DNA from: Muribaculaceae bacterium Isolate-110 (HZI)
GTDB taxonomy: Bacteria > Bacteroidota > Bacteroidia > Bacteroidales > Muribaculaceae
Assembly: GCA_003762875.1 (NCBI GenBank)
Contig: RIBL01000014.1
Coordinates: 1 to 64,000, forward strand
DNA: 64,000 nucleotides
Reading direction: 5' to 3'
Under the pieces are notes generated by a model that saw only the letters and a program-made list of their open reading frames with translations, made no database searches and was not told where the DNA came from. Shown one piece after another: positions 1 through 8,559 of this stretch (positions within the stretch are counted from its first letter, which is position 1; each line of letters begins with the position of its first letter). Both the position numbers and the translations under genes were made by a program.

Positions 1-86
1 AGATAGGCTCGTCTCTTGTACTACTTCTATCGTTGCAATTCTTTCAATGTTCTCAGCTTTGCCGTATCTCTTTCGGAAAAGCTCTG

Positions 87-94
87 CAAAGGTA
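87..94 (-). promoter_or_regulatory. Leftward TAnnTTTG -7 box
   Basis: The minus strand reads TACCTTTG, an exact match to the Bacteroidetes -7 consensus. Its target would be a gene lying left of the window. No good -33 TTTG is visible at the usual 19-21 base spacing. Confidence 0.45.
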
Positions 95-220
95 GAGCCT
101 TTTTTGATTCCATGCAAGTTTTTCGCACTATTTTAACACTAATTTAACACTTTTCGGGTGAACTTTTGCAAAAAAGCGGGTTTTAGGCCGTTTTTAGCAG
201 GTTTTGTGGAGGATTTTTGC

Positions 221-228
221 TAATTTTG
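221..228 (+). promoter_or_regulatory. -7 box for the DUF1460 gene
   Basis: TAATTTTG matches TAnnTTTG about 135 bases before the DUF1460 start codon. A TTTG lies upstream but only 14 bases away, shorter than usual, so the promoter is plausible but not certain. Confidence 0.4.
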
Positions 229-364
229 AGCTATCGATTGAAAATGCTCTCCAACGCAAAAAACACTGCTTACGGATAGATTTTTTCAATCCGCGCCATA
301 TTATTTAACCTCACCACCCGACTGTAACCAATGACCACCGTCGGTATTCAAAAAAATTAAAGTC

Positions 365-1252
365 ATGAAGAAACGCCTTGCCACTTTATTATATATAACG
401 GCCGTCATTTGCTCGGCTCTTCCGCTCACTATCCATGCAGCCACGCCAGGCATGGTGAGATGGCACAACGAGGATGCGGACACCACGCGCATCAATAATA
501 TATTGAACGAGGTCTCCCGACAGGATGTCTCTGACGTCAACGGCCTCATGGTGGCAATAGGCGAAAAATTCATCGGGACCACTTACGTTGCCGCTACTCT
601 CGAGGGTTCGCCCGAGACTCTCACGGTGAATTTCGACGGGATGGATTGCACGACGTTTGTCGAGACTGTGGCTGCCTTGGCTATGACAATTGATGAAAAC
701 AGAAATTCGTGGCAGGATTTTCTATACAACCTGCAACAGCTCCGTTATCGCCAGGGACGTGTGGACGGCTACAGCTCGCGACTTCATTATATCAGTGACT
801 GGATTGTCGATAATACTCACCGCGGTATACTCCGAGAGGTCACCGACCGTATTCCGGGAGCTTTATATCAGGTCAAGACGCTCGACTACATGTCAAATCA
901 CCGGGATGCGTATCCAGCCATGGATGATGATGCTGTGTATGAAAAAATAAAAAATTGTGAGGTCGGCTATCGTTCCCACCGTTTTCCTTATATAAAGAGT
1001 GCCGACCTGATGTCCAAAAAGATGGCTTCGCGGCTTAAAGAGGGGGATATAATAGCTTTTACGACCAAGACGCCCGGTCTTGACGTGAGCCATATCGGTA
1101 TTGTGGTGATGAAAGAGGGTGTGCCTTATCTTCTACACGCTTCGTCAAAGGCCGGAAAGGTCACAATTGACCAGTTGCCTCTGTCTGAGTATATGCGCAA
1201 GAACCGCAATCTCACCGGTGCGCGCTTCATCAGATTGAATAAGCAGCAATAG
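365..1252 (+). CDS. DUF1460 amidase-like exported protein
   Basis: The 295-residue protein matches the DUF1460 (N-acetylmuramoyl-L-alanine amidase-like) family of Bacteroidetes, whose fold resembles NlpC/P60 cysteine peptidases. A signal peptide covers about residues 1-25, with likely cleavage after IHA. The putative catalytic Cys95 lies in MDCTTFVE and the His243 in DVSHIGIV, both family hallmarks. Length is normal for the family. The likely role is hydrolysis of peptidoglycan or a related amide bond in the periplasm, which is inferred from the family rather than shown. It is a single-gene unit with its own -7 box, closed by a very strong hairpin downstream. Confidence 0.85.
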   Translation: MKKRLATLLYITAVICSALPLTIHAATPGMVRWHNEDADTTRINNILNEVSRQDVSDVNGLMVAIGEKFIGTTYVAATLEGSPETLTVNFDGMDCTTFVETVAALAMTIDENRNSWQDFLYNLQQLRYRQGRVDGYSSRLHYISDWIVDNTHRGILREVTDRIPGALYQVKTLDYMSNHRDAYPAMDDDAVYEKIKNCEVGYRSHRFPYIKSADLMSKKMASRLKEGDIIAFTTKTPGLDVSHIGIVVMKEGVPYLLHASSKAGKVTIDQLPLSEYMRKNRNLTGARFIRLNKQQ

Positions 1253-1326
1253 CATCTTGAGGATGTATTGACGGTCATACATGTAACAAGGTGTCTTTCA
1301 GACACCTCCTTCGTCGATTCCTAATA

Positions 1327-1367
1327 CCGTAAGCACCCTGAGCCTTCCAGGCTCAGGGTGCTTACGG
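1327..1367. terminator. 18-bp hairpin after the DUF1460 gene
   Basis: An 18-base perfect stem (1327-1344 with 1350-1367, ends CCGTAAGCACCC) with a 5-base loop lies between convergent genes. There is no clean T-run on either side, so it may act as a bidirectional terminator or belong to the adjoining repeat cluster. Confidence 0.6.
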
Positions 1368-1382
1368 CTATCAATCTCCTTA

Positions 1383-1510
1383 TGTCCCTGCCGGGACATC
1401 TTGCCGACATCATCGGGAGGGGGATATTGGTCCACATTTACCGACGATGTCGGGATAGGGTAATGTCGGGGATGCCTGCCGACATCATCGGGAGGGAATG
1501 TTGGTCGGGC
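1383..1510. repeat. Direct and inverted repeat cluster
   Basis: The 20-mer beginning TGCCGACATCATCGGG occurs at 1402-1421 and again at 1477-1496. Between them lies CCGACgatGTCGG, which is partly its reverse complement. A small hairpin GTCCC/GGGAC precedes the array. Nothing here looks coding, although a frame runs through it from the opposite side of the sigma-54 gene. Confidence 0.6.
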
Positions 1511-1534
1511 ATTTCTTATACTTTATATTTGAGG

Positions 1535-2782
1535 CTATTCCATGCCGTATTCCTTGATTTTACGGTAGAGGGTGCGTTCGGAGATATTGAGTTCGGCAGC
1601 TGTAGCCTTGCGACGGCCACCATTGCGCTCAAGTGCGCGACGTATGGTCTCGCGCTCGGTATCCTCGAGCGTGGCCGGTGACACGTCTTCGTAGGCGTCG
1701 CCTGTACGTTCGCTTACCGGCGAGGGTGCCGACAACGGCGAGCAGAATGGTTCAAACTTGACTATCGAGCGGGTTGGCGCGGACGACATCCTCTCGGGCT
1801 CGAAGGAGTCGACAAAACGCGCATCGCTATGCTGCGACATGCGGTCAAGACGCTCAGATAGCGAGTCAATCTGCTGCTGAAGACGCATCACCATACCCAG
1901 AAGCATCTCGCGCTCTACGACATAGTCGTGAGGCTGGTCTGACCGACCGCCGGGAATAGTGGCAAGTCCGGCTCCGTAGCCCGGAAGATAGGGACGAAGG
2001 AGCGATGAGTCGACAGTCTCGCCGGCATGAAACAGGGCCATCTGCTCGACCACATTTTTAAGCTGGCGCACATTGCCGGGCCAGCGATAGGCCATGAGCA
2101 ACTGACGGGCTGTGTCGTCAAACGAGATGCGCGGCATGGTGTAACGCTCGGCAAAATCTGCTGCAAACTTACGCGAGAGCAGCAGTATGTCACCTCCGCG
2201 GTCGCGCAACGGGGGAATGGAGATAGAGACGGTCGAAAGGCGGTAGTAAAGGTCTTCGCGAAAACGACCTTCGGCCACAGCCCTAGCCATGTCGACATTG
2301 GTGGCCGCCACGATACGCACATTGGCACGCTGCACTGTCGATGAGCCGACCTTGATAAACTCGCCGCTCTCCAGCACTCTCAGCAAACGCGCCTGGGTGG
2401 TGAGAGGAAGCTCGGCCACCTCGTCGAGAAATATAGTGCCGCCGTCGGCTTCCTCAAAATAGCCCTTGCGGGTGGCCACCGCACCGGTAAACGCACCTTT
2501 TTCGTGACCGAAAAGTTCTGAGTCGATAGTGCCCTCGGGGATGGCTCCGCAGTTGACCGCTATGTAACGAGAATGCTTGCGTGGCGAAAACTCATGAATA
2601 ATCTTTGGAAAAAATTCCTTGCCCGTGCCGCTCTCGCCCGTCACGAGCACCGACAGGTCAATGGGAGCCACCTGCACGGCACGCGCTATGGACTCCATGA
2701 GCGCGGGCGAATTGCCCACGATGCCAAACCGCTGCCTGGCACGCTCTACCTGCGGAGGATAGTCGAGTCGCTGAAGTTCCAT
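1535..2782 (-). CDS. Sigma-54-dependent transcriptional activator (Fis-type HTH)
   Basis: A 415-residue AAA+ enhancer-binding protein. Walker A is GESGTGKE (residues 49-56), the sigma-54 contact loop GAFTGA is at 96-101, and Walker B GGTIFLDE is at about 114-121. The C-terminus (about 380-412) is a Fis-type helix-turn-helix ending in ISERTLYRKIKEYG. There is no N-terminal receiver, GAF or PAS domain, so no signal input is visible in the protein itself. It should activate RpoN-dependent promoters by ATP hydrolysis. It lies 65 bases downstream of the acyltransferase gene on the same strand and is probably co-transcribed with it. Targets cannot be read from the window. Confidence 0.93.
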   Translation of the reverse strand: MELQRLDYPPQVERARQRFGIVGNSPALMESIARAVQVAPIDLSVLVTGESGTGKEFFPKIIHEFSPRKHSRYIAVNCGAIPEGTIDSELFGHEKGAFTGAVATRKGYFEEADGGTIFLDEVAELPLTTQARLLRVLESGEFIKVGSSTVQRANVRIVAATNVDMARAVAEGRFREDLYYRLSTVSISIPPLRDRGGDILLLSRKFAADFAERYTMPRISFDDTARQLLMAYRWPGNVRQLKNVVEQMALFHAGETVDSSLLRPYLPGYGAGLATIPGGRSDQPHDYVVEREMLLGMVMRLQQQIDSLSERLDRMSQHSDARFVDSFEPERMSSAPTRSIVKFEPFCSPLSAPSPVSERTGDAYEDVSPATLEDTERETIRRALERNGGRRKATAAELNISERTLYRKIKEYGME

Positions 2783-2847
2783 ATTACTATATTATATAAT
2801 GTATCGGGTAATGTGCCGTTCAGGCACACACTCCTATAAAGATTGGT

Positions 2848-3708
2848 CTATTTAAGTTTCTTAAGAGCGTAAGTCTTGGCCTTGAGCCACTCGCCCAATT
2901 CGGGTATAGAAGTGCTGTGAGCCTTGATTTCCTCAGGGGTGATAATGTCGCCCACCGAGATGTGGAGCGTGTCACCCTTGCGGCGGAACACCTCTGCCGG
3001 CAGGCGGAATGTGCGCAACTGCCAACTGATGATGCCGAGCAGACGAAACCACAGACTGTTGTAGCCGTGAAAGAAGATGGGTATCACCGGCACACCGAGC
3101 TGACTGATGAGACGTATGACCACAGGCTGCCACTCGCGGTCCTCAAAACGGAGGTGGCGGTTGTAGTTGCCCACCGCGCCGGCCGGAAAGAAACCTATAG
3201 GCTGGCCTTTGCGCACCTGCATCATGGCCTCCTTGATGCCTCTCATTGACACAGCCTTCTTGGCCGGGTCGTCGCTGGCGGTCTGGTCGACGGCTATGAA
3301 GTTGGGGCGCATGGCGGTAATATGGTTGAGTATCATGTTGACCATTACCTTATATTCGGGTCTGCGCGAGCCAATGATGTCAATAAGCGTGATGCCGTCG
3401 AGCGCACCAAAGGGGTGATTGCTCACCGTGATGAAGGGTCCTTCGGGCAGATTGTCGAGTAGCTGTTCGTTGTCGATACGCAGCTTTATGTCGAGGTCAT
3501 TCAGCAGTCCGCGGCAGAACTGCGGCCCGGGCGTATCAAAATTATGATCGTGAATCCAGTTGACCTTATCGATAGAAAGCATCTTCATAAGCCGCTCCAC
3601 GAGCCGAGACTTTCCCTTGAAGAAAGGTATCATCTCCACGATATCGTCATAATCGAGTACGGTGCGCTTCACCGGCCTTGGCTGCACGGATGCAGTGTCT
3701 TTTTCCAT
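2848..3708 (-). CDS. Lysophospholipid-type acyltransferase (hemolysin-like)
   Basis: A 286-residue PlsC-like acyltransferase, probably membrane-associated and transferring an acyl chain to a lipid head or lysolipid. The catalytic motif is NHPFGALDG (His98, Asp104), and the later motif FFPAGAVG corresponds to the phosphate-binding FPEG block of the family. His and Asp are five residues apart, whereas classic PlsC has HX4D. This longer spacing suits the hemolysin-like branch found in Bacteroidetes. I chose ATG 3708, because the in-frame ATG at 3738 adds ten residues (MYFCVKIIDI) without family character. Relation to the glycine-lipid enzyme GlsA or GlsB is possible but no partner gene is adjacent. 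Confidence 0.8.
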   Translation of the reverse strand: MEKDTASVQPRPVKRTVLDYDDIVEMIPFFKGKSRLVERLMKMLSIDKVNWIHDHNFDTPGPQFCRGLLNDLDIKLRIDNEQLLDNLPEGPFITVSNHPFGALDGITLIDIIGSRRPEYKVMVNMILNHITAMRPNFIAVDQTASDDPAKKAVSMRGIKEAMMQVRKGQPIGFFPAGAVGNYNRHLRFEDREWQPVVIRLISQLGVPVIPIFFHGYNSLWFRLLGIISWQLRTFRLPAEVFRRKGDTLHISVGDIITPEEIKAHSTSIPELGEWLKAKTYALKKLK

Positions 3709-3864
3709 AATATCTATAATTTTGACACAAAAGTACACAAAAAAAGAGAATAATCGTGTCCAAAATGGCCTGTAAAGACGTCAAAAAGGGGTGCACAAAG
3801 CCCCGTTTCAATAAATTAACACTTTTAGAACGATGCAAAACGGGGTAAAATGTGAAAAAATTTC

Positions 3865-3872
3865 TACCTTTG
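3865..3872 (+). promoter_or_regulatory. -7 box for spt
   Basis: TACCTTTG is an exact TAnnTTTG match 70 bases before the chosen Spt ATG. It shows that the longer in-frame ATG at 3852 lies upstream of the transcript, supporting the start at 3942. Confidence 0.65.
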
Positions 3873-3941
3873 CCCCCTGCAAGCGAGAAAACAAGCCTGC
3901 ACCAATCGTCACATGACATATTTGTCACAGGATTTTACAAG

Positions 3942-5132
3942 ATGAATTTACTTCAGGAGAAACTCAGCAAGTACACAGCCCCTCAGCAGGCCAAAGCTGC
4001 CGGCGTATACCCATACTTCAGGGCCATCTCGAGCGAACAGGACCCCGAGGTGATAATTAACGGAAAGAAAGTGCTGATGTTCGGGTCAAACTGCTACACA
4101 GGCCTTGTCAACGACCCCCGCATCAAGGAAGCCGCCATTGAAGCCACACGCAAATATGGCACAGGCTGTGCCGGATCTCCGTTTCTCAACGGCACCCTTG
4201 ACATCCACAAAGAACTCGAAGCACGCCTCGCCGAATATATCGGCAAGGAGGACGTGATGGTCTACTCCACAGGTTTTGAAGTAAACCTCGGCGTAGTCTC
4301 CTCACTCACCGGCCGCGAGGACTACATACTCTGGGACGAGCAAGACCACGCCTCGATCATCGAAGGCCGCCGCCTCTCGTTCAGCCAGCAACTCAAATAC
4401 AAGCACAACGACATGGAGTCGCTCGAGAAACAGCTCAAGAAATGCGACCCCGACAAGGTGAAGCTCATCGTGAGCGACAGCGTGTTCTCCATGGAAGGTG
4501 ACGTAGCCAATGTCAAGGAGATGGTGCGCCTGGCCAAGCAATACAACGCAAGCGTCATGATCGACGAAGCCCACGGCATCGGAGTCTTCGGCGAAGGCGG
4601 ACGCGGAGTGTGTCACCACTATGGTGTGGCCGACGACGTAGACCTTATCATGGGTACATTCTCCAAATCGTTTGCTTCACTCGGAGGATTCATCGCCACC
4701 AACAAGGAAATCACCAACTTCCTGCGCCACCACTCTCGCTCCTACATCTTCACCGCGAGCATCACACCCGCATCGACCGCAGCCGCACTCAAGGCCCTCG
4801 AAATCATGCAGACCGAGCCCGAGCGTCAGGAAAACCTCTGGAAGCTCACCAACCATGCTCTTGACGGATTTCGCGAAGCCGGATTTGAGATCGGCAACAC
4901 CTCGACTCCAATCATCCCGCTCTTCATCCGCGACGACTTCAAGACATTCGCCATCACCCGCGACCTTCTCAACGAAGGCATCTTTGTCAACCCCGTGGTG
5001 TCGCCCGCAGTAGCACCCTCCGACACTCTCATCCGGTTCAGCCTCATGGCGACACACACCATGGAGCAGGTGGACCGCGCTCTCGAGACCATCACCCGCA
5101 TATTCAAGAACTACGGACTGCTCGACAAGTAA
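3942..5132 (+). CDS. spt: Serine palmitoyltransferase
   Basis: A 396-residue PLP-dependent enzyme of the alpha-oxoamine synthase family. It should condense L-serine with an acyl-CoA (or acyl-ACP) to 3-ketosphinganine, the first step of sphingolipid synthesis in Bacteroidales. The PLP lysine is Lys242 in TFSKSFASLGG. The stacking His136 is in DQDHAS and the cofactor-binding DEAH is at 208-211. The sequence resembles Bacteroides Spt more than 2-amino-3-ketobutyrate CoA ligase, but those paralogs are similar and I cannot align them here. ATG 3942 was chosen because the -7 box lies between it and the earlier ATG. The gene stands alone. Confidence 0.87.
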   Translation: MNLLQEKLSKYTAPQQAKAAGVYPYFRAISSEQDPEVIINGKKVLMFGSNCYTGLVNDPRIKEAAIEATRKYGTGCAGSPFLNGTLDIHKELEARLAEYIGKEDVMVYSTGFEVNLGVVSSLTGREDYILWDEQDHASIIEGRRLSFSQQLKYKHNDMESLEKQLKKCDPDKVKLIVSDSVFSMEGDVANVKEMVRLAKQYNASVMIDEAHGIGVFGEGGRGVCHHYGVADDVDLIMGTFSKSFASLGGFIATNKEITNFLRHHSRSYIFTASITPASTAAALKALEIMQTEPERQENLWKLTNHALDGFREAGFEIGNTSTPIIPLFIRDDFKTFAITRDLLNEGIFVNPVVSPAVAPSDTLIRFSLMATHTMEQVDRALETITRIFKNYGLLDK

Positions 5133-5178
5133 GAGACATCACCTGACAGACTTAAAATAACGGACAATAAGTAAGACA

Positions 5179-5215
5179 GAAGGCTATCACCACAGGGTGA
5201 TAGCCTTCCTTCATT
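5179..5215. terminator. Terminator between spt and the yitT-like gene
   Basis: A 13-base perfect stem (5179-5191 with 5196-5208, GAAGGCTATCACC) with a 4-base loop is followed by a pyrimidine-rich tail. It lies between convergent genes and could serve both. Confidence 0.75.
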
Positions 5216-5264
5216 CCGAACTTCGCAAATTCTACTTATTATCATCCCGCGGTTACGATAACGA

Positions 5265-6245
5265 CTACGGCTGCGTTGCAGAGGGTGCGGCCGCTACATC
5301 ATCGGAGGCGGATCCGGATTCCATTATACACTCGGCCTGCTGAAATTCCTCACGGAGCTTAGCATCCTGCTTAAACTTCAATTCGTCAAACCCCTGGCCA
5401 TACACGCCATTGACATTGGCCTGGGTTATAAATGCCGTCTGGTCGATGCTCTTGACTATGCGGAAAATAGTCACCGACTCAATCTTGCGACACACTATAA
5501 GGAGTATCTTTATGTCATGCTTGGTATACCATCCCATGCCGTTCATCACGGTGACACCGCGCCGAGCATGCTGGTTGACCGCCGTGGCAATGCGCTCCCA
5601 CAGCGGAGAGATTATCAAAAACTGCACTGCCTGACGGTTGGTATTGATGACCATGTCGACCATATAGGACACTATGATCAGCACCACAAATCCATAAAGC
5701 ACCTTGGCCACATCGTGGGTAAAAAGGTAAGACGAGGAGATGATGCCGAAATCGACATAGAGCATGGTGCGTCCGATGGTCACATTTGTGCGCTTGGCTA
5801 CAATGGCCGCCACGATGTCGGTGCCGCCCGTACTGCCGTTGTGTATAAACACCAGACCGAGAGCTATGCCCGTAAGGATTGCGCCCAGACACACATTCAT
5901 AAACGGCTGGCCGGGCACCAGAGGCCCGTCAAACAGCGGAGGCATTATAGTGACCACCGCCGACACCATCGTCGCACCGAATATAGTCTTTATCACAAAC
6001 TGCTTGCCTACGATAAAATAGGCAAAACCGAGCAGAGCGAGATTGATGGCATACTGCGTGACTCCAATCATATAAGTCTTGCCTGTGATAAGATAAGCGA
6101 TCGTGCCGATGCCGGTCACACCGCCCATGACCACCTTTTCAGGCAGAATAAAAGCCGAAAATCCGAAGCCGAAAAGACACAGGGCCAAAACGATTATCAC
6201 ATAATCGCGCGATGACATCCATAGTTTCTTTGAGAGGAGCACCAT
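5265..6245 (-). CDS. YitT family membrane protein
   Basis: A 326-residue integral membrane protein of the YitT family. The N-terminal two thirds hold five or six hydrophobic segments, including a conserved GGVTGIGTIAYL stretch, a glycine-rich NGSTGGTDIVAAI segment and MVDMVINTNRQAV. The last hundred or so residues form the soluble DUF2179 domain. A Gln/Ala/Ser-rich tail ends the protein. Function in the family is unproven, with transport suspected. The ATG at 6245 is used; ATG 6218 (MSSRDY) is an alternative that starts closer to the first membrane helix. Confidence 0.88.
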   Translation of the reverse strand: MVLLSKKLWMSSRDYVIIVLALCLFGFGFSAFILPEKVVMGGVTGIGTIAYLITGKTYMIGVTQYAINLALLGFAYFIVGKQFVIKTIFGATMVSAVVTIMPPLFDGPLVPGQPFMNVCLGAILTGIALGLVFIHNGSTGGTDIVAAIVAKRTNVTIGRTMLYVDFGIISSSYLFTHDVAKVLYGFVVLIIVSYMVDMVINTNRQAVQFLIISPLWERIATAVNQHARRGVTVMNGMGWYTKHDIKILLIVCRKIESVTIFRIVKSIDQTAFITQANVNGVYGQGFDELKFKQDAKLREEFQQAECIMESGSASDDVAAAPSATQP

Positions 6246-6267
6246 AGAGATTAGATTTATTACCCTG

Positions 6268-6275
6268 CAAAAGTA
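6268..6275 (-). promoter_or_regulatory. -7 box for the yitT-like gene
   Basis: The minus strand reads TACTTTTG, matching TAnnTTTG, 22 bases before the start codon at 6245. Confidence 0.55.
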
Positions 6276-6525
6276 TGTAAAAAAAAGTCAACTGCAAAAC
6301 ATCACCTCGCCTCATCTCACATCCTAACCGCCTACTTTATAGCCATCTGCTTCACGTTTATAATCACATTCTCACCGAGGCCGCACAATTCGCAACCGAC
6401 AGCACAAGAAAATAATTCAATTTGAAAGTCAAAAAAAGTTACGACACCGCACTTTCAGCACCCCGCCACAGCTTCACAAATGTTAATAATACTTAACCAC
6501 ACATTGATAATCCTTAGAAAATCAC
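6276..6525. other. Intergenic spacer before the ribosomal operon
   Basis: About 250 AT-rich bases between divergent promoters. I find no open frame with coding character, no strong hairpin and no recognisable repeat. Confidence 0.5.
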
Positions 6526-6533
6526 TACCTTTG
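6526..6533 (+). promoter_or_regulatory. Promoter of the rplM operon
   Basis: TACCTTTG matches the -7 consensus exactly. ATTG at 6503-6506, with a 19-base spacer, is a partial -33 element. The transcript would begin near 6540, giving a leader of about 105 bases before rplM. Confidence 0.7.
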
Positions 6534-6559
6534 CAGTCCGATTATGTCCAATTAATAAT

Positions 6560-6607
6560 CCGCGGCACGGGCCATCCGAGCTTCTGGCCAAGCGACGAGA
6601 GCCACGG
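6560..6607 (+). promoter_or_regulatory. Structured 5' leader of rplM (candidate ribosomal-protein leader)
   Basis: Inside the rplM leader, CCGCGGC (6560-6566) can pair with GCCACGG (6601-6607) with one mismatch, enclosing a second hairpin GGCCA (6570-6574) with TGGCC (6585-6589). A structured leader here would suit autoregulation by L13. The folding is by eye only. Confidence 0.4.
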
Positions 6608-6644
6608 CTGCAACAGTAACTATCTATTAATTAAGCATTAAAAC

Positions 6645-7124
6645 GTGGATACTTTAAGCTACAAGACCCTTACACCCAACGCCCAGAGCGTTGAGCACAA
6701 GTGGGTCGTAATCGATGCGACCGACCAGGTACTCGGCCGTCTCTGCGCCACCATCGCCCTCATCCTGCGCGGCAAAAACAAGCCGAGCTACTCACCCAAC
6801 ATGGAGTGTGGCGACAACGTAATTGTCATCAACGCCGACAAGGTAAAGCTCACCGGCAAGAAATGGACCGACCGTGAGTACCTCTCTTACACCGGCTATC
6901 CCGGCGGTCAGCGCGTCTCGACCCCCGAGGTCATGATGAAGAAATCACTCAACAAGCATGTTAAGCCCGGCTACCATCCCCTGTTTATAAAGGTGGTAAA
7001 AGGCATGCTCCCCAAGAATCGTCTTGGCCGTGCCATCATCGAGAACATGCACGTTTACAATGGTCCCAACCATCCCCATGAGGCTCAGAACCCCGAACTC
7101 ATCGATATTAACAAAATCAAATAA
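6645..7124 (+). CDS. rplM: 50S ribosomal protein L13
   Basis: A 159-residue L13 of the large ribosomal subunit. It begins at a GTG codon: the N-terminus MDTLSYKTLTPN is the normal start for Bacteroidales L13, and no suitable ATG lies nearby. The core WVVIDATDQVLGRLCA and the GDNVIVINADKVKLTGKKW block are diagnostic. It is first in the rplM-rpsI-rpsB-tsf cluster, the usual order in Bacteroidetes, and follows a promoter with a structured leader. rpsI begins 8 bases after its stop. Confidence 0.97.
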   Translation: MDTLSYKTLTPNAQSVEHKWVVIDATDQVLGRLCATIALILRGKNKPSYSPNMECGDNVIVINADKVKLTGKKWTDREYLSYTGYPGGQRVSTPEVMMKKSLNKHVKPGYHPLFIKVVKGMLPKNRLGRAIIENMHVYNGPNHPHEAQNPELIDINKIK

Positions 7125-7132
7125 CACGAAGA

Positions 7133-7519
7133 ATGGAATCAGTTAATGCAGTAGGCCGCCGCAAGGCCGCCGTAGCACGCGTAATCGTGAAGGAAGGCAA
7201 CGGACAAATCACCATCAACAAGCGTCCCCTCGAAGTATACTTCCCCTCTTCCATCCTTCAGTACATCGTAAAGCAGCCCCTCCTGACACTCGAGCAGGCC
7301 GAGAAGTATGACATCAAAGTCAACCTCAACGGCGGCGGTTACAAAGGTCAGGCCGAGGCTCTCCGTCTCGCCATCGCCCGCGCCCTCGTGAAGATCAACC
7401 CCGAGGACAAGAGCGCGCTCCGTGCCGAAGGCTTCATGACCCGCGACCCTCGCGTCGTAGAGCGCAAGAAGCCCGGTCGTCCCAAAGCACGCAAGCGTTT
7501 CCAGTTCTCCAAGCGTTAA
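7133..7519 (+). CDS. rpsI: 30S ribosomal protein S9
   Basis: A 128-residue S9 of the small ribosomal subunit. It has the family start VNAVGRRKAAVARV, the glycine-rich NLNGGGYKGQAEALRLAIARAL block and the basic C-terminus RKRFQFSKR, whose tail reaches the P-site tRNA. The gene starts 8 bases after rplM and is clearly in the same transcript. Confidence 0.98.
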   Translation: MESVNAVGRRKAAVARVIVKEGNGQITINKRPLEVYFPSSILQYIVKQPLLTLEQAEKYDIKVNLNGGGYKGQAEALRLAIARALVKINPEDKSALRAEGFMTRDPRVVERKKPGRPKARKRFQFSKR

Positions 7520-7653
7520 TATTGTTACACGCTTACAGAGCCTGATTCGCGCATAGCGATATATAGTGTTTAGCATCTAAACCCCGGAGATGGACACGTT
7601 CCCTACCCCAGGGTTGTAATTTCAAAAAGAACGTAAACAACAACCGACACATC
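7520..7653 (+). promoter_or_regulatory. rpsI-rpsB intergenic leader
   Basis: A 134-base gap inside the operon with no TAnnTTTG box. It holds a small hairpin GTTTAGcatCTAAAC (7568-7582) followed by a C-rich and G-rich stretch that may also pair. It could be a regulatory leader for rpsB, but this is only a suggestion from position and pairing. Confidence 0.3.
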
Positions 7654-8487
7654 ATGTCAACACCCAATTTCGACCAACTCCTCGAAGCAGGATGCCATTT
7701 TGGCCACATGAAAAGAAAATGGAATCCTGCCATGGCTCCTTACATCTTTATGGAGCGCAACGGTATCCACATCATCGACCTCTATAAGACCCAGGCCAAG
7801 CTCGAAGACGCCGCCAACGTGCTGCGCAACTTCGCCAAGAGCGGCAAGAAGATTCTCTTCGTAGCCACCAAGAAGCAGGCCAAGGAAATCCTCGCCGAGA
7901 AGGCCAAGAGCGTAGGCATGCCCTACGTTATCGAACGCTGGCCCGGCGGTATGCTCACCAACTTCCCCACAATCCGCAAGGCTGTGAAGAAGATGGCCTC
8001 CATCGACAAGATGGCCAAGGACGGCACATTTGACAACCTCTCCAAGCGCGAGAAGCTCCAGATCACCCGTCAGCGCAACAAGCTCGAGAAGAACCTCGGC
8101 TCTATCGCCGACCTCAACCGTCTCCCCTCGGCCCTCTTCGTAGTGGACGTATGCAAGGAGCACATCGCCGTAGCTGAGGCCAACCGTCTGGGCATACCCG
8201 TATTCGCTATCGTCGACACCAACTCCAACCCCAACGACGTAGACTACGTAATCCCCGCCAACGACGACGCATCCAAGTCGATCGACCTCATCCTCTCCAC
8301 CGTATGCGACGCCATCAACGAAGGTCTCGCAGAGCGCAAGGTAGAGAAGGCCGACGAGAAGGCTTCGTCGGAGAACGGTGAGGCTCCCCGCCGCGACAAC
8401 CGCCGTCGTGTAAGCCGCCGCGATGCCGAGGCTCCCGCTGCCGAAGCTCCCGCTGCTGAAGAGGCTCCCGCCGAAGTGGCTGAATAA
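7654..8487 (+). CDS. rpsB: 30S ribosomal protein S2
   Basis: A 277-residue S2 with the signature start NFDQLLEAGCHFGHMKRKWNPAM and the block ADLNRLPSALFVVDVCKEH. The last fifty residues or so (from about 228) form a low-complexity tail: a basic RRDNRRRVSRRD patch and then an Ala/Pro/Glu run. Such extensions are common in Bacteroidetes S2. It is followed by tsf after 72 bases, the near-universal rpsB-tsf pairing. Confidence 0.98.
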   Translation: MSTPNFDQLLEAGCHFGHMKRKWNPAMAPYIFMERNGIHIIDLYKTQAKLEDAANVLRNFAKSGKKILFVATKKQAKEILAEKAKSVGMPYVIERWPGGMLTNFPTIRKAVKKMASIDKMAKDGTFDNLSKREKLQITRQRNKLEKNLGSIADLNRLPSALFVVDVCKEHIAVAEANRLGIPVFAIVDTNSNPNDVDYVIPANDDASKSIDLILSTVCDAINEGLAERKVEKADEKASSENGEAPRRDNRRRVSRRDAEAPAAEAPAAEEAPAEVAE

Positions 8488-8559
8488 TTTCAGTCACCAC
8501 CCCCTCTCCTCATCCCCTCTAATTAACCCTATTCAAGAACTACCAAAAACTATATAATT

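Larger units (their letters stand above)
1..364. other. Left-edge non-coding region
   Basis: No convincing gene is visible. The AT-rich stretch holds two divergent Bacteroidetes-type -7 boxes, listed separately: one pointing left off the window edge and one pointing right into the DUF1460 gene. The 86 bases left of the leftward box contain no ATG on the minus strand, so they are probably the 5' leader of a gene beyond the edge. Confidence 0.5.
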
